A DNA stretch of 59,339 bases. Source: Acrocarpospora pleiomorpha (GTDB lineage Bacteria; Actinomycetota; Actinomycetes; Streptosporangiales; Streptosporangiaceae). The notes under the pieces are model-generated. The model worked only from the letters and a program-made list of their open reading frames with translations. It did no database searches and had not been told where the DNA came from. Position 1 is the first letter of the stretch, and the number at the start of each line of letters is the position of its first letter. Made by a program: the position numbers and the translations under genes. Shown here one piece after another: positions 36,193 to 45,311 of the stretch. Location of the stretch: NCBI RefSeq assembly GCF_009687885.1, contig NZ_BLAF01000015.1, positions 127,974 to 187,312 of the forward strand, written 5' to 3'.

Positions 36193-37802
36193 GCGAGCCG
36201 TACCAGCTGATCATCCACTCCGGGCTGGTTGTCGACGGGTCGGGAAACCCCGGGTTCCACGCCGCCGTCGGGGTCCGCGGCGACCGGGTGTTCGTGCTGC
36301 GCGGCGATGTGTCCCAGGTGCCCGCCGATCGCCGGATCGACGCCCGCGGCCTTGTCGTCGCGCCGGGCTTCATCGACGCGCACTCGCACTCGGATCTGGT
36401 GCTGATGGTCGATCCGACGCTGGAGATGAAGGTCAGGCAAGGGGTGACCACCGAGATCCTGGGTGTGGACGGCCTGTCCTACGCGCCGTTCGACGACCCG
36501 GCCGACCTGCTGCGGTTCGTCCGGATGAACGCCGGCATCGCCGGCCACCCGGAGATCGACTACTCCTGGCGGTCCGTGGCCGACCTGCTGGCCCGCTATG
36601 ACGGCGGCGCCTCGGTCAACGTCGGGGTCTTCGTGGGCAACACCTCGCCCAGGATCAGCGCGCTCGGCTGGTCGGACGCGCCGGCCGACGGGGTCGCGCT
36701 GGACCGGATGCGCGGGATCGTCCGGGACGCGATGCGCGACGGCGCGCTGGGTCTGTCCACCGGCCTGGACTATCCGCCGGGCAGCCACGCGGACACCGAC
36801 GAACTGGTCGCCCTGGCGAAGGAGGCCGCGAGGTTCGGCGGGATCTACCACACCCATGTGCGGTACGCGCTGGGCGACACCTACCTCGACCCGTTCCTGG
36901 AGGCGCTGGAGATTGGCCGGCGGGCCGACATTCCTGTGCAATTAACCCATTTCTCCCGCTCGGTGCGGGCCACCTACACCGGCGGCGCCCAGCGGATGCT
37001 CGACCTCGTGGAGGACGCGCGGACAGGCGGGCTCGACGTCACGTTCGATACGTATCCGTACGAGTGGGGCGGCACCCGGCTGGTCCGCCTGCTGCCCGGC
37101 TGGTTGCAGGCGGATGGACCGGACCCGCTCCAGGAACGGCTCGCCGATCCGGCGCTCCGCGACCGGTTACGCGCGGAGCTGGCCGACAGCGCGGCCGTCC
37201 GGCAGTACGTGGTGAGCCGGCCCTTCGCCGACGTGCGGCTGGGGAACCTGAGCGAGCCGGCGCACGCGCGGTTCGAGGGCTGGAATCTCGCCGATGTGGT
37301 CACCGAGTGGGGCGGGGACCTCACCGAGACGCTGTGCGTGCTGGCCGCGGCCAACCCGGGCGCCACGTTCACCAGGCCCAGCCCGCACGCGATGACCCTG
37401 TGGAAGTTCGTCTGCCATCCGCTTGGGATGATCGCCAGCGACGCGGTGCTGATCGGGGCATACCCGAGCCCTCGGGCGTACGGATGTTTCGCGCGGGTGC
37501 TGGGCGACTTCGTCCGCGAGGAGCGGCTGCTCTCGCTGCCCGAGGCCATCCGCAAGATGACCTCGTTCCCGGCGCAGCGGCTCGGCCTCGCCGATCGTGG
37601 GCTGGTGCGCGACGGCATGAAGGCCGACCTGGTGGTCTTCGACCCGGCCACGGTGTACGCGCCCGCCAGCTTCGAACGGCCTCGGGAACTCGCGCTGGGT
37701 ATGTCCTACGTGGCGGTGAACGGTCGCCTGGTGCTCGATGACGGCGTGCTCACCGGGGCGACTCCGGGCCGTGCCCTGCGCGGACCTGGCGCTACCTGCT
37801 GA
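36189..37802 (+). CDS. N-acyl-D-amino-acid deacylase family amidohydrolase
   Basis: A 537-residue metal-dependent amidohydrolase. An N-terminal beta sandwich strand set (IIHSGLVVDGSGNPG) is followed by the barrel with the first metal motif GFIDAHSHSD near residue 60, then ALGLSTGLDYPPGS, QLTHFSRS and the late Asp in MIASDAVLIGAYPSPRAYG. This is the pattern of D-aminoacylases, which release free D-amino acids from N-acyl forms, although related enzymes act on other amides. ATG overlaps the dehydratase stop. Two rare TTA codons occur (36942, 37167). A strong terminator follows. Confidence 0.85.
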   Translation: MSEPYQLIIHSGLVVDGSGNPGFHAAVGVRGDRVFVLRGDVSQVPADRRIDARGLVVAPGFIDAHSHSDLVLMVDPTLEMKVRQGVTTEILGVDGLSYAPFDDPADLLRFVRMNAGIAGHPEIDYSWRSVADLLARYDGGASVNVGVFVGNTSPRISALGWSDAPADGVALDRMRGIVRDAMRDGALGLSTGLDYPPGSHADTDELVALAKEAARFGGIYHTHVRYALGDTYLDPFLEALEIGRRADIPVQLTHFSRSVRATYTGGAQRMLDLVEDARTGGLDVTFDTYPYEWGGTRLVRLLPGWLQADGPDPLQERLADPALRDRLRAELADSAAVRQYVVSRPFADVRLGNLSEPAHARFEGWNLADVVTEWGGDLTETLCVLAAANPGATFTRPSPHAMTLWKFVCHPLGMIASDAVLIGAYPSPRAYGCFARVLGDFVREERLLSLPEAIRKMTSFPAQRLGLADRGLVRDGMKADLVVFDPATVYAPASFERPRELALGMSYVAVNGRLVLDDGVLTGATPGRALRGPGATC

Positions 37803-37806
37803 CCGC

Positions 37807-37832
37807 GGGCTGCCCCGCGTGCGGGGCAGCCC
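37807..37832. terminator. Strong bidirectional terminator
   Basis: GGGCTGCCCC and GGGGCAGCCC form a perfect 10-bp stem with a GCGTGC loop, immediately after the deacylase gene and facing the convergent aldolase-family gene. Confidence 0.85.
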
Positions 37833-37840
37833 GGTTCTGG

Positions 37841-37930
37841 CTCAGCCCTTGGCGAGCAGGCGGGTCGGGTCTCGCGCTGGGCCTGCTCAGCTCTCGGCGA
37901 GCAGGCGGGCCAGGGTCTCGCGCTGGGCCG
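37841..37930 (-). repeat. 45-bp tandem copy of the 3' end of the dapA-like gene
   Basis: The last 45 bases of the minus-strand gene, including its stop codon, occur again just beyond it (CTCAGC at 37841 and at 37886; GGCGAGCAGG at 37851 and 37896). The outer copy is diverged by several bases and lies outside the reading frame. Confidence 0.85.
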
Positions 37931-38786
37931 GGGTCAGCGGCAGCAACGGCTTGCGGCTGTGCCCGCCCGGCAGGCCCCGCATCGCCAGCATCTCCCGGTA
38001 GATCGCCAGATCGCTGACCGGCCCGAGGGGTTGCCGCGTGTAGAGGTACTTGATCGGCAGGATGCGAGCCCAGGCGGATCGGGCGGCGGGCAGATCACCC
38101 CGCTGGACGGCGTTCCAGAGCGCGACCGCGTCCGGGGTCACCACGTTGAGGATCCCGCTCACCCAGCCGTGCGCGCCTCCGGCCATCCCCTCCAGCGGGG
38201 CCATGAAGCTGCCGTAGAAGACGCGGAATCCCTCGTCGGTGGCCGCCCGCGCCTCGTGGACCTGGTGCACGGTCGGGAACGTGCTCTTCACCGCCTGCGC
38301 GGCGCCCTCCGCATACAGGGTGGCGAGGTCGGCGGCGGTCAGCGGCTCGGTCCCCGAGTTGGCCGGATTGTTGTAGACCATGATCGGGATCTCGGCGGCC
38401 TGCCCGACCGCCCGGAAGTGCGCCATCACCTCGTCCCGGTGCGGGCGCTGGTAGTACGGCAGGATCACGATCGCCCCGGCGGCGCCCGCCTCGGCGGCGC
38501 CATGGGTCAGCTCGACCGTCTCCGCGGTGCTGAACGCTCCCGTACCGGCGATGACCGGGACCCGGCCCGCCGCGGCCTTCACGGTGGCCTCGAAGAGCCG
38601 TTGCCGTTCCCGGCCGGACAGGGAGATGAACTCGCCGCTGGTGCCGGCCACGACCACGCCGTGCGCGCCCTGCCCGATCAACCAGTCCACGTGGGCGGCC
38701 GTGGCGTCCTCGTCGAGCCGGCCGTGTGCGTCGAACATTGTCAGGGCGGCGGGGAAGATCCCGCCCCAGATGGTGGTGGCTTGCAT
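37887..38786 (-). CDS. Dihydrodipicolinate synthase / N-acetylneuraminate lyase family aldolase
   Basis: A 299-residue class I aldolase-type barrel. The Schiff-base Lys is in AQAVKSTFP near residue 166, the catalytic Tyr in IMVYNNPAN near 138, and the first-loop Thr pair appears as AGTSGEF near 48. Members split or join pyruvate with an aldehyde (DapA, sialic-acid lyase, 2-keto-3-deoxy acid aldolases, D-glucarate enzymes). Next to a sugar-acid dehydratase, a 2-keto-3-deoxy acid lyase is the natural guess. True lysine biosynthesis is unlikely in this setting. It diverges from the importer operon. Confidence 0.85.
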   Translation of the reverse strand: MQATTIWGGIFPAALTMFDAHGRLDEDATAAHVDWLIGQGAHGVVVAGTSGEFISLSGRERQRLFEATVKAAAGRVPVIAGTGAFSTAETVELTHGAAEAGAAGAIVILPYYQRPHRDEVMAHFRAVGQAAEIPIMVYNNPANSGTEPLTAADLATLYAEGAAQAVKSTFPTVHQVHEARAATDEGFRVFYGSFMAPLEGMAGGAHGWVSGILNVVTPDAVALWNAVQRGDLPAARSAWARILPIKYLYTRQPLGPVSDLAIYREMLAMRGLPGGHSRKPLLPLTPAQRETLARLLAES

Positions 38787-38825
38787 GACCGTCCTCTCGT
38801 GCGTGTGAAATCAATGTAACACTTA

Positions 38826-38873
38826 TGACCTAAGTCAGGGGTCTTGACCGCGGCTCGGATCGCGCCCTAATCT
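38826..38873 (+). promoter_or_regulatory. Operator dyad and promoter before the importer operon
   Basis: TGAC-CTAA-GTCA (38826-38837) is a perfect dyad. It is followed by TTGACC (38844-38849) and TAATCT (38868-38873) with an 18-bp spacer, a good vegetative-type promoter about 35 bp before the ATG. The dyad lies just upstream of the -35 and is also placed to control the divergent aldolase gene. Confidence 0.6.
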
Positions 38874-38907
38874 CTGCGCTAGTTACGTGGAACATTAAGG
38901 AGGCGGG

Positions 38908-40509
38908 ATGCGACGAACAACGGCGCTTGCCGGGGCCTTTGTGCTGGTCGGCGTGTCTGCGCTGGCCGGTTGTAGCGGCTCGGAACCCGGTGCGTCGAGT
39001 GCCCCGAGCACCGCGATCACCGAGATCACCATGTTGCAACCCGAGCCGAGCCAAGGGCTCGATCCCAATATCGCGGCGGCCGACGCCTCGCGTATCCCGA
39101 TGGCGATGATGTACGAAACCCTCACCGAGCGCGACGCCGACGGCAAGCTCGTCGGCGCGCTCGCGGAGAAGTGGGAGTCCTCGCCGGACAACACGACATA
39201 CACGTTCACGCTCAAGGGCAACGCCGCCTTCAGCGACGGGACCCCGGTGACCGCGGAGGACGTCAAGTTCTCCTTCGACCGGATGAAGACCGGCGAGGTG
39301 ATGAAAGGCCTGCTCTCGACGCTGACCGGCGTCGAGGCCGTGGATCAGAAGACGGTGCGGTTCACCCTCTCCGCGCCGTCGCGGATCTTCCCGGAGACGG
39401 CCAGCCGGCCGGGCAGCGCGGCGATCCTCTCGAAGAAGGCGGTGGAGGCGAAGCCGGACTACTTCACCCTGCCGACCGCCACCTCCGGGCCGTGGCAACT
39501 CACGTCCTATGTCCCGAAGGGCAGCGCGATCTTCGACGCCAACGCGCACTACCCGACGCCGCCGAAGATCAGCAAGATTCGGTACACGTTCTCCGAGGAC
39601 CCGTCCGGGCATGCCGCCGCCATCGAGAGCGGTTCCGGCGACATCGCCAACATCGGTTACACCGACGCCGAGCGGCTCAAGAGCGGTGGTTCCGTGCAGG
39701 TGCTCCAGTCCGACGCGCTCGCCCCCCTGTTCTGGGGCTGGGACCGGACCAAGGCCCCGTTCTCCGACAAGAAGGTCCGCCAGGCGGTGGCCTTCGCGGT
39801 GGACCGCGTGGGCCGGCAGACCGCCTGCTGGTCGGGCACCGGCGGGGTCACGTACGGCAACATCCTGCGGCCGTGGGATCCCAACTACACCGAGATCTCC
39901 ACCTATCAGACGTCGAGCCGGGCGGATGCGATCAGCAAGGCCGACGCGCTGCTCGACGAGGCCGGCTGGGTGCAGGGCGCCGGAGGCGCCCGGACCGCCA
40001 AGGGTGTGGCCGGAGTGGCCGACGGCACCCCGTTCAAGGTCTCCGTGCCCTACGAGTCCAACTGGCCGGCCGCCGGCTGCCACGTCCAGGTGCTGCAGCA
40101 GAACCTGAAGGACGTCGGCATCCAGGTGACCCCGGAGAAGTACGATCCGGCGGCGTACTGGGGTGACGTGGCCAAGGGCAAGTTCGCCATGTACCACGGC
40201 GGCGCCGGCGCCAGCGGAGCCGCGGACCTCTACCAGAACTGGTTCCACACCGGCGGATCGCTCACCTCACTGACCACCCATCTGGAGGATCAGTCGCTGG
40301 ACGCCAAGATCGATCAGGCGCTCGGCGCGGGCAGCCCGGCGGATGCCACCGCCATCTTCAAGGAACTGGAGCAGTGGCAGGCTGACGAGGTGCCGATGCT
40401 GGTGGTCGGCTACCAGTGGCCCCAGGTCGCGGTCAGCAAGCGGGTGCAGAACTTCACCGCCCCGCTGGACGACGACTCCTACAGCCTGGTGCGGGCCAGC
40501 GTCGGCTGA
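38908..40509 (+). CDS. Peptide-type ABC importer, substrate-binding lipoprotein
   Basis: A 533-residue SBP_bac_5 family lipoprotein. The lipobox is LAGC at about Cys 23, followed by the family start (MLQPEPSQGLDPNIAAADAS, YETLTERDADGKLVGALAEKW) and TYTFTLKGNAAFSDGTPVTAEDVKFSF. The C-terminal lobe has VRQAVAFAVDR. Such proteins bind di- and oligopeptides, but also nickel, glutathione, opines or sugar-acid conjugates, so the ligand is open. AAGGAGG precedes the ATG. It leads an operon of nine or ten genes. Confidence 0.92.
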   Translation: MRRTTALAGAFVLVGVSALAGCSGSEPGASSAPSTAITEITMLQPEPSQGLDPNIAAADASRIPMAMMYETLTERDADGKLVGALAEKWESSPDNTTYTFTLKGNAAFSDGTPVTAEDVKFSFDRMKTGEVMKGLLSTLTGVEAVDQKTVRFTLSAPSRIFPETASRPGSAAILSKKAVEAKPDYFTLPTATSGPWQLTSYVPKGSAIFDANAHYPTPPKISKIRYTFSEDPSGHAAAIESGSGDIANIGYTDAERLKSGGSVQVLQSDALAPLFWGWDRTKAPFSDKKVRQAVAFAVDRVGRQTACWSGTGGVTYGNILRPWDPNYTEISTYQTSSRADAISKADALLDEAGWVQGAGGARTAKGVAGVADGTPFKVSVPYESNWPAAGCHVQVLQQNLKDVGIQVTPEKYDPAAYWGDVAKGKFAMYHGGAGASGAADLYQNWFHTGGSLTSLTTHLEDQSLDAKIDQALGAGSPADATAIFKELEQWQADEVPMLVVGYQWPQVAVSKRVQNFTAPLDDDSYSLVRASVG

Positions 40510-40596
40510 TCCGGTGCCGAGGCGGCGGTTGACTGTGATCGGTGGTGATCGGCGGGCGCGCCGGTCACCACCGATCCTGGGAAAGGAAGGTGGGCG

Positions 40597-41541
40597 ATGC
40601 TCCGGTACGCATTGGGAAGAGTCCTGCTCGCGGTGCCCCTGCTCTTCGGGCTATCCGTGCTCTCGTTCGTCTACGTCAGGCTGATTCCCGGCGATCCGGT
40701 CACCGCGATGCTCGGAGTGAACAGCAATCCCACCGTCGTGGCCCAGCTGCGCGAACAGTTCGGCCTGGACCGCCCCCTGCTCGGCCAGTACGGCGACTGG
40801 CTCGCCGGGGTAATGCGCGGAGACTTCGGGGTCTCCTTCCGCTCCCAGATGCCGATCAGCACGATCATCGTCGACCGGATCCCGGCCACGCTCCAGCTGG
40901 CGGGCGCCGGGCTGGTGGTGTCCCTGCTGATCGCAATCCCGGCGGGGGTGGCCGCCGGCATGCGCCCGGGCTCCCGGCTGGACTCGCTGATCACCTCGGC
41001 GACCCTGTTCGGGCTCGCGGTGCCGGCGTTCTTCCTGGGCACCCTGCTGATGCTCTTCTTCTCCTTGAAGCTGAACCTGGTGCCGTCCCAGGGATACGTG
41101 CCCTTCGCCGACGATCCGGCGCAGAGCCTCCGGCTGACGGTGTTGCCGGCGCTGACGCTCGGGCTGGCGATCAGTCCGTACCTGGCCCGGTTGACCCGAT
41201 CCGCGGTGCTCGAGACGGCCCAGGAGCCCTTCGTGCCGTTCGCCCGCGCGAAGGGCCTGGCGCCACGGAAGATCTCCGTCGGTTACGTGCTACGCAACGC
41301 CCTGCCCTCGCTCGTCGCGGCGCTGGGGTTGACGGTCGCCTCGCTGATGGCCGGCTCGATCGTGGTGGAGGCACTGTTCAACTGGCCCGGCACCGGTCGC
41401 CTGGTCACCGGCGCGGTGACCGAGCGGGACTACGCGATGGTAGAGGCGTTATTGCTCATCTACGGCGGCCTGTTCATCGCGGTCAACCTCGCCTGCGAGA
41501 TAGCTCAGAGCCTCCTCGACCCGAGGGTAAGGCTGACGTGA
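40597..41541 (+). CDS. Peptide-type ABC importer, DppB-like permease
   Basis: A 314-residue permease with six helices and the family start (YALGRVLLAVPLLFGLSVLSFVYVRLIPGDPV). The EAA-type coupling loop is near FARAKGLAPRKISVGYVLRNALPS. It belongs to the DppB/OppB class and pairs with the following DppC-like protein. AAGGAAGG lies before the ATG. The stop overlaps the next start by 4 bp. One rare TTA codon occurs at 41449. Confidence 0.92.
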   Translation: MLRYALGRVLLAVPLLFGLSVLSFVYVRLIPGDPVTAMLGVNSNPTVVAQLREQFGLDRPLLGQYGDWLAGVMRGDFGVSFRSQMPISTIIVDRIPATLQLAGAGLVVSLLIAIPAGVAAGMRPGSRLDSLITSATLFGLAVPAFFLGTLLMLFFSLKLNLVPSQGYVPFADDPAQSLRLTVLPALTLGLAISPYLARLTRSAVLETAQEPFVPFARAKGLAPRKISVGYVLRNALPSLVAALGLTVASLMAGSIVVEALFNWPGTGRLVTGAVTERDYAMVEALLLIYGGLFIAVNLACEIAQSLLDPRVRLT

Positions 41542-42398
41542 CCGCCCCGGCCGCTGTTCTCGTCACCGAGCCCCGGCCGGTGGGCCGGCGGCGGACGCCG
41601 CTGCTCACCATGGTCGGCGCGACCCTTGGCCTGCTGGTGTTGCTCACCATCGCGATCGGCCCGTGGCTGATCGGCAAGGATCCGTACGCGATCGACATCG
41701 GCAACCGGTTCGCCGGTCCGAGCGCGGCACACTGGCTGGGCACCGACGAGCTCGGGCGGGACGTGGCGAGCCGGATCGCGCACGGCGCGCGGGCGACCGC
41801 GTTGATCGCGCTCGGCGCGGTGGCCCTCGCCACGGCCATCGCCCTTCCGCTGGGCGTGCTGACCGGGTTCATGGGCGGCTGGCTGGATCTCGTGGTGACC
41901 CGGGTGGTCGACCTGTTCTTCGCGATCCCGTCGCTGCTGGTGGCGATCGGCGTGGTCGGGCTCTTCGGCCCGTCGCTGACCACGACCGTGCTGGCGCTCG
42001 GGTTGTCGTACTGGCCGTTCTACACCCGGCTGATCAGAGCCGCGGTGGTGAGCATCCGGTCCCGGCCCTACGTCGACGCGGCCCGGGTGCTCGGCGCGTC
42101 CCGGCTGCGGGTGATCCGGACCGACATCCTGACTGGGCTGGTCCCGCTGGTGCTGGTCCAGACGACGGTGCTGCTCGGTTTCGCCATCCTCGATGAGGCC
42201 GCGCTGGGCTTTCTCGGTCTTGGCGTGCAGCCGCCCCAGGCCTCGTGGGGCTCGCGCCTCGCGGAGAGCCGGGAGTTCATCCTGGTGCATCCGGAGTTGG
42301 CGCTGGTCGCGGGCGTCCCCATCGTGCTCGCGGTCTTTGCCATGAACCTGCTCTCCGATTCGCTGCGCGATCGGCTCGACGCGAAGAGGATCGGCTGA
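41538..42398 (+). CDS. Peptide-type ABC importer, DppC-like permease
   Basis: A 286-residue permease. The N-terminal helix (LLTMVGATLGLLVLLTIAIGPWL) is followed by GTDELGRDVASRIAHGAR, a hallmark of the DppC/OppC family, and by the coupling loop DAARVLGASRLRVIRTDILTG. The GTG start at 41538 overlaps the DppB-like stop. The frame is open far upstream, but that part is shadow of the first permease. It forms the membrane pore with the preceding gene product. Confidence 0.92.
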   Translation: MTAPAAVLVTEPRPVGRRRTPLLTMVGATLGLLVLLTIAIGPWLIGKDPYAIDIGNRFAGPSAAHWLGTDELGRDVASRIAHGARATALIALGAVALATAIALPLGVLTGFMGGWLDLVVTRVVDLFFAIPSLLVAIGVVGLFGPSLTTTVLALGLSYWPFYTRLIRAAVVSIRSRPYVDAARVLGASRLRVIRTDILTGLVPLVLVQTTVLLGFAILDEAALGFLGLGVQPPQASWGSRLAESREFILVHPELALVAGVPIVLAVFAMNLLSDSLRDRLDAKRIG

Positions 42399-43408
42399 TG
42401 GCCAATGTCACCGAGACCGTGCTGCGGGTGCGGGATCTCGCCGTGGAGTTCTCGCTGCGCGGGAGCGTGGCGCGGGCCGTCGACGGGGTCGGCTTCGACG
42501 TGCGCGCCGGGGAGATCGTCGGCATGGTCGGCGAATCCGGCAGCGGCAAGAGCGTGACCATGCTGGCGCTGCTCGGGCTCGTGCCCCGGCCGGGCCGGAT
42601 CGTGGCCGGTTCGGTGCGGCTGCGCGACATCGAGCTGGGCACGCTCAGCCTCCGGGAGCTGGCCCGGTTGCGGGGGCGGCAGCTGGCGCTCATCCCGTCT
42701 GACGCGGGCGCCGCGCTGAACCCGGTGACCCGGATCGGCGCCCAGGTCGGCGAGGGGCTCGCCGCCCACCTGCCCGACCTGCCACGGGCCGAGCGGCCGG
42801 CCCGGATCCTGGACATCCTCCGGCGGGTCGGATTGCCACGCCCTGAGCAGCAGGTCCGGCGGTATCCGCACGAACTGTCCGGCGGGATGCAGCAGCGGGT
42901 GGCCGTGGCGATGGGGGTACAGCTCGGGCCGGACCTGCTGATCGCCGACGAGCCGACCACCGCCCTCGACGTCACCATCCAGGCCCAGATTCTCCGCCTG
43001 CTGCTCGATGTGCGGGAGCAGTCGGGCACCGGCATCCTGTTCGTCACCCACGACATGACCACGGTGGCGGAGATCTGCGACCGGGTCCTGGTGATGTATG
43101 CCGGGCAGATCGTGGAGTCGGGTCCCGTGGTCGACGTGTGCACCGCTCCGGCCCACCCGTACACCCGGGCCTTGCTTGACGCCATACCGCCACTGGGCGG
43201 TGATCCGCCCGAGGAATTGACCACGATTCCGGGCGCGCCGCCCGATCCGCGCGCCTGGCCGGCCGGTTGCCGCTTCGCCGAACGGTGCTGGCTGCGCAAG
43301 CAGTTGGGTGATCCGGACGAATGCACGTCGCTTGCTCCGCACCTCGCCGACCTCGCGTCAGAGGGCAGGCGCAGCCGGTGCCACTTCACCGAGGCGGTGG
43401 TCCGGTGA
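42398..43408 (+). CDS. Peptide-type ABC importer, DppD-like ATPase
   Basis: A 336-residue ATP-binding subunit. Walker A is GESGSGKSV near residue 46, the signature is [14 protein letters not shown] near 164, Walker B is [14 protein letters not shown] near 184 and the switch His is in [14 protein letters not shown]. The C-terminal oligopeptide-transporter extension has the Cys pattern [12 protein letters not shown], which in this family can hold an iron-sulfur cluster. It starts with TGATG overlap and ends with GTGA overlap with its partner ATPase. Confidence 0.92.
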   Translation: MANVTETVLRVRDLAVEFSLRGSVARAVDGVGFDVRAGEIVGMVGESGSGKSVTMLALLGLVPRPGRIVAGSVRLRDIELGTLSLRELARLRGRQLALIPSDAGAALNPVTRIGAQVGEGLAAHLPDLPRAERPARILDILRRVGLPRPEQQVRRYPHELSGGMQQRVAVAMGVQLGPDLLIADEPTTALDVTIQAQILRLLLDVREQSGTGILFVTHDMTTVAEICDRVLVMYAGQIVESGPVVDVCTAPAHPYTRALLDAIPPLGGDPPEELTTIPGAPPDPRAWPAGCRFAERCWLRKQLGDPDECTSLAPHLADLASEGRRSRCHFTEAVVR

Positions 43409-44442
43409 CCGGGGAGTCGCTGCTGTCGGTGCGCGGTCTGGTGAAGGACTTCCGGGAGCGCGGGTTCGGGCCCGGACGGCCGACGGTGCGGGCGGTCGAC
43501 GACGTGTCCTTCGACCTGTATCCCGGCGAAACGCTGGGCCTGGTGGGGGAGAGCGGTTCGGGCAAGACGACGATCGGGCGGCTCATCGTGCGGCTGGAGG
43601 AACCGACCGCCGGTCAGGTCGAGCTGCGCGGGCAGGATCTGCGAGGTTTGTCGGGTCGGCGATTGCTGGAGTTTCGTCGCGACGTGCAGATGATCTTCCA
43701 GAACACGCAGAACGCCTTCAATCCCCGGCGGACGGTTCGTTCGGTGCTGTCCGATCCGTACCAGATCCACGGGCTCGCCGCTGGAGCGGACCTGGAGGAG
43801 CGGATGGGCGCGCTCCTGCGCCAGGTTGGCCTCACGCCCGCAATGCTGGACCGGTATCCACAGCAGTTCAGCGGTGGGCAGCGGCAGCGCCTCGGCATCG
43901 CGCGAGCGCTCTCCGTCCAGCCCGCTCTCGTGGTGGCCGACGAACCGGTCTCGGGGCTGGATGTCTCGGTGCAGGCGCAGGTGCTCAACCTGTTCGCCGA
44001 ACTCCGCCGGGAACTCGGCCTGGCCATGTTGTTCATCAGCCATGATCTGCGCGCTGTGTACTTCCTTTGCGAGCGGATCGCGGTGTTGTATCTGGGCCGG
44101 CTGGTGGAGATCGGTCCACGTCGGACGCTGCTGGAGAACCCGGTGCATCCGTACACGCGGGCGTTGATCGGTTCGATACCCGTGTTCCGGCCGGGTGGCG
44201 GCTTCACCCGCACGGTGATCCAGGGCGAGATCTCGGACTCCGGGCCGGTCGCGGCAGGCTGCCATTTCGCGCCCAGATGTCCCTTGTGGCGGGAACTGGG
44301 CCAGCCGGCGCGCTGCCGCGAGGAACGCCCGCTCCTGCGCCCGGCGGCCGGCGGCGGCCTGGCCGCCTGCCATTTCGCCGAGTCGTCGCCCCCGCTCGCC
44401 GCGCCCGCGGCGAAACTGGCCGGTTCGGGAGGGATCGGATGA
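43405..44442 (+). CDS. Peptide-type ABC importer, DppF-like ATPase
   Basis: A 345-residue partner ATPase. Walker A is GESGSGKTT near residue 53, the signature is [16 protein letters not shown] near 165, Walker B is [14 protein letters not shown] near 185 and the switch His is in [16 protein letters not shown]-terminal extension with [12 protein letters not shown] mirrors that of DppD. GTG at 43405 overlaps the previous stop. The pair completes a five-component importer for an oligopeptide-like or conjugated compound. Confidence 0.92.
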   Translation: MTGESLLSVRGLVKDFRERGFGPGRPTVRAVDDVSFDLYPGETLGLVGESGSGKTTIGRLIVRLEEPTAGQVELRGQDLRGLSGRRLLEFRRDVQMIFQNTQNAFNPRRTVRSVLSDPYQIHGLAAGADLEERMGALLRQVGLTPAMLDRYPQQFSGGQRQRLGIARALSVQPALVVADEPVSGLDVSVQAQVLNLFAELRRELGLAMLFISHDLRAVYFLCERIAVLYLGRLVEIGPRRTLLENPVHPYTRALIGSIPVFRPGGGFTRTVIQGEISDSGPVAAGCHFAPRCPLWRELGQPARCREERPLLRPAAGGGLAACHFAESSPPLAAPAAKLAGSGGIG

Positions 44443-45311
44443 GGATCGGTTGGATCGGCACGGGCCTGATGGGCGAGCCGATGGTGGCGCGGCTGGTCGC
44501 GGCCGGGCACCAGGTGAGCGTGCACAACCGGACCCGGGCCAGGGCGGAACCGTCGCTGGCCCTGGGCGCGGGCTGGGCCGGCTCGATCGCGGCGGCGGCC
44601 CGGGATCGCGACGTGGTCATCACCATGCTGCCGTTTCCCGCCGACGTCGAGGCGGCCTACCTGGGCCCGGACGGCATCCTCGCGAACGCCTCGCCCGGCA
44701 CCGTCGCGGTGGACATGTCGACGTCGTCGCCCGCGCTGGCCCGGCGGCTGGCCGACTTCACCGGAGGTTCGGTCCTGGACGCTCCGGTGAGTGGCGGGCC
44801 CGCCGGCGCGCGGAGCGGCGCGCTCTCCATCTTCGTGGGTGGTGCCGCCGACGCGTTCGAGCGGGTCCGACCGGTCTTCGAGGTGCTCGGCTCGACCGTC
44901 GTGCACCACGGACCGGCCGGTGCCGGGCAGGCCGCGAAGCTGGTCAACCAGGCCCTCGTGGCGAACCTGACGCTCGGCATCTGCGAGGCCTACGCGGTCG
45001 CCGAGGCGGCAGGGCTCGATCCGGCACTGGTCCACGAGTCGGTACGGGTCGGGGTGGCGGGTTCGCCCCTGCTCGACTTCGCCTGGTCCCGGCTGAGCGA
45101 CGGCGACCTGGAGCCCGGATTCAAGGTGGCGCACCTGGCCAAGGACCTCGCCCTGGCCCTCGACGAGGTCGGCGACACGCGCCGGCTGCCCGGCACCAGC
45201 CTGGTACGCGAGCTGTGCCAAGCGGTGGCCGACACCCTCGGCGGGGACCGGGGCACGCAGGCTCTCATCACCCAAACCCAGCCGACTGTCCCCAGCGAAG
45301 GACAACGATGA
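44439..45311 (+). CDS. NAD(P)-dependent beta-hydroxyacid dehydrogenase
   Basis: A 290-residue 3-hydroxyisobutyrate dehydrogenase/tartronate-semialdehyde reductase-type enzyme. The Rossmann start is IGWIGTGLMGEPMVARL. VDMSTSSPALARRLAD and the substrate motif DAPVSGGPAGARSGALSIFVGG are clear, and the catalytic Lys is in GQAAKLVNQALVANLTLGICEA near 172. It would oxidise or reduce a beta-hydroxy acid, possibly tartronate semialdehyde or a related product of the aldolase. It is embedded by 4-bp overlaps between the importer ATPase and the hydrolase gene. Confidence 0.9.
   Translation: MRIGWIGTGLMGEPMVARLVAAGHQVSVHNRTRARAEPSLALGAGWAGSIAAAARDRDVVITMLPFPADVEAAYLGPDGILANASPGTVAVDMSTSSPALARRLADFTGGSVLDAPVSGGPAGARSGALSIFVGGAADAFERVRPVFEVLGSTVVHHGPAGAGQAAKLVNQALVANLTLGICEAYAVAEAAGLDPALVHESVRVGVAGSPLLDFAWSRLSDGDLEPGFKVAHLAKDLALALDEVGDTRRLPGTSLVRELCQAVADTLGGDRGTQALITQTQPTVPSEGQR

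Noticed and set aside
37887..38786. Lysine-biosynthetic dapA
   Set aside because: The fold fits, but the setting (catabolic regulon, sugar-acid dehydratase, importer) and the lack of other lysine genes argue for a catabolic lyase of the same family, so no dapA symbol was given.
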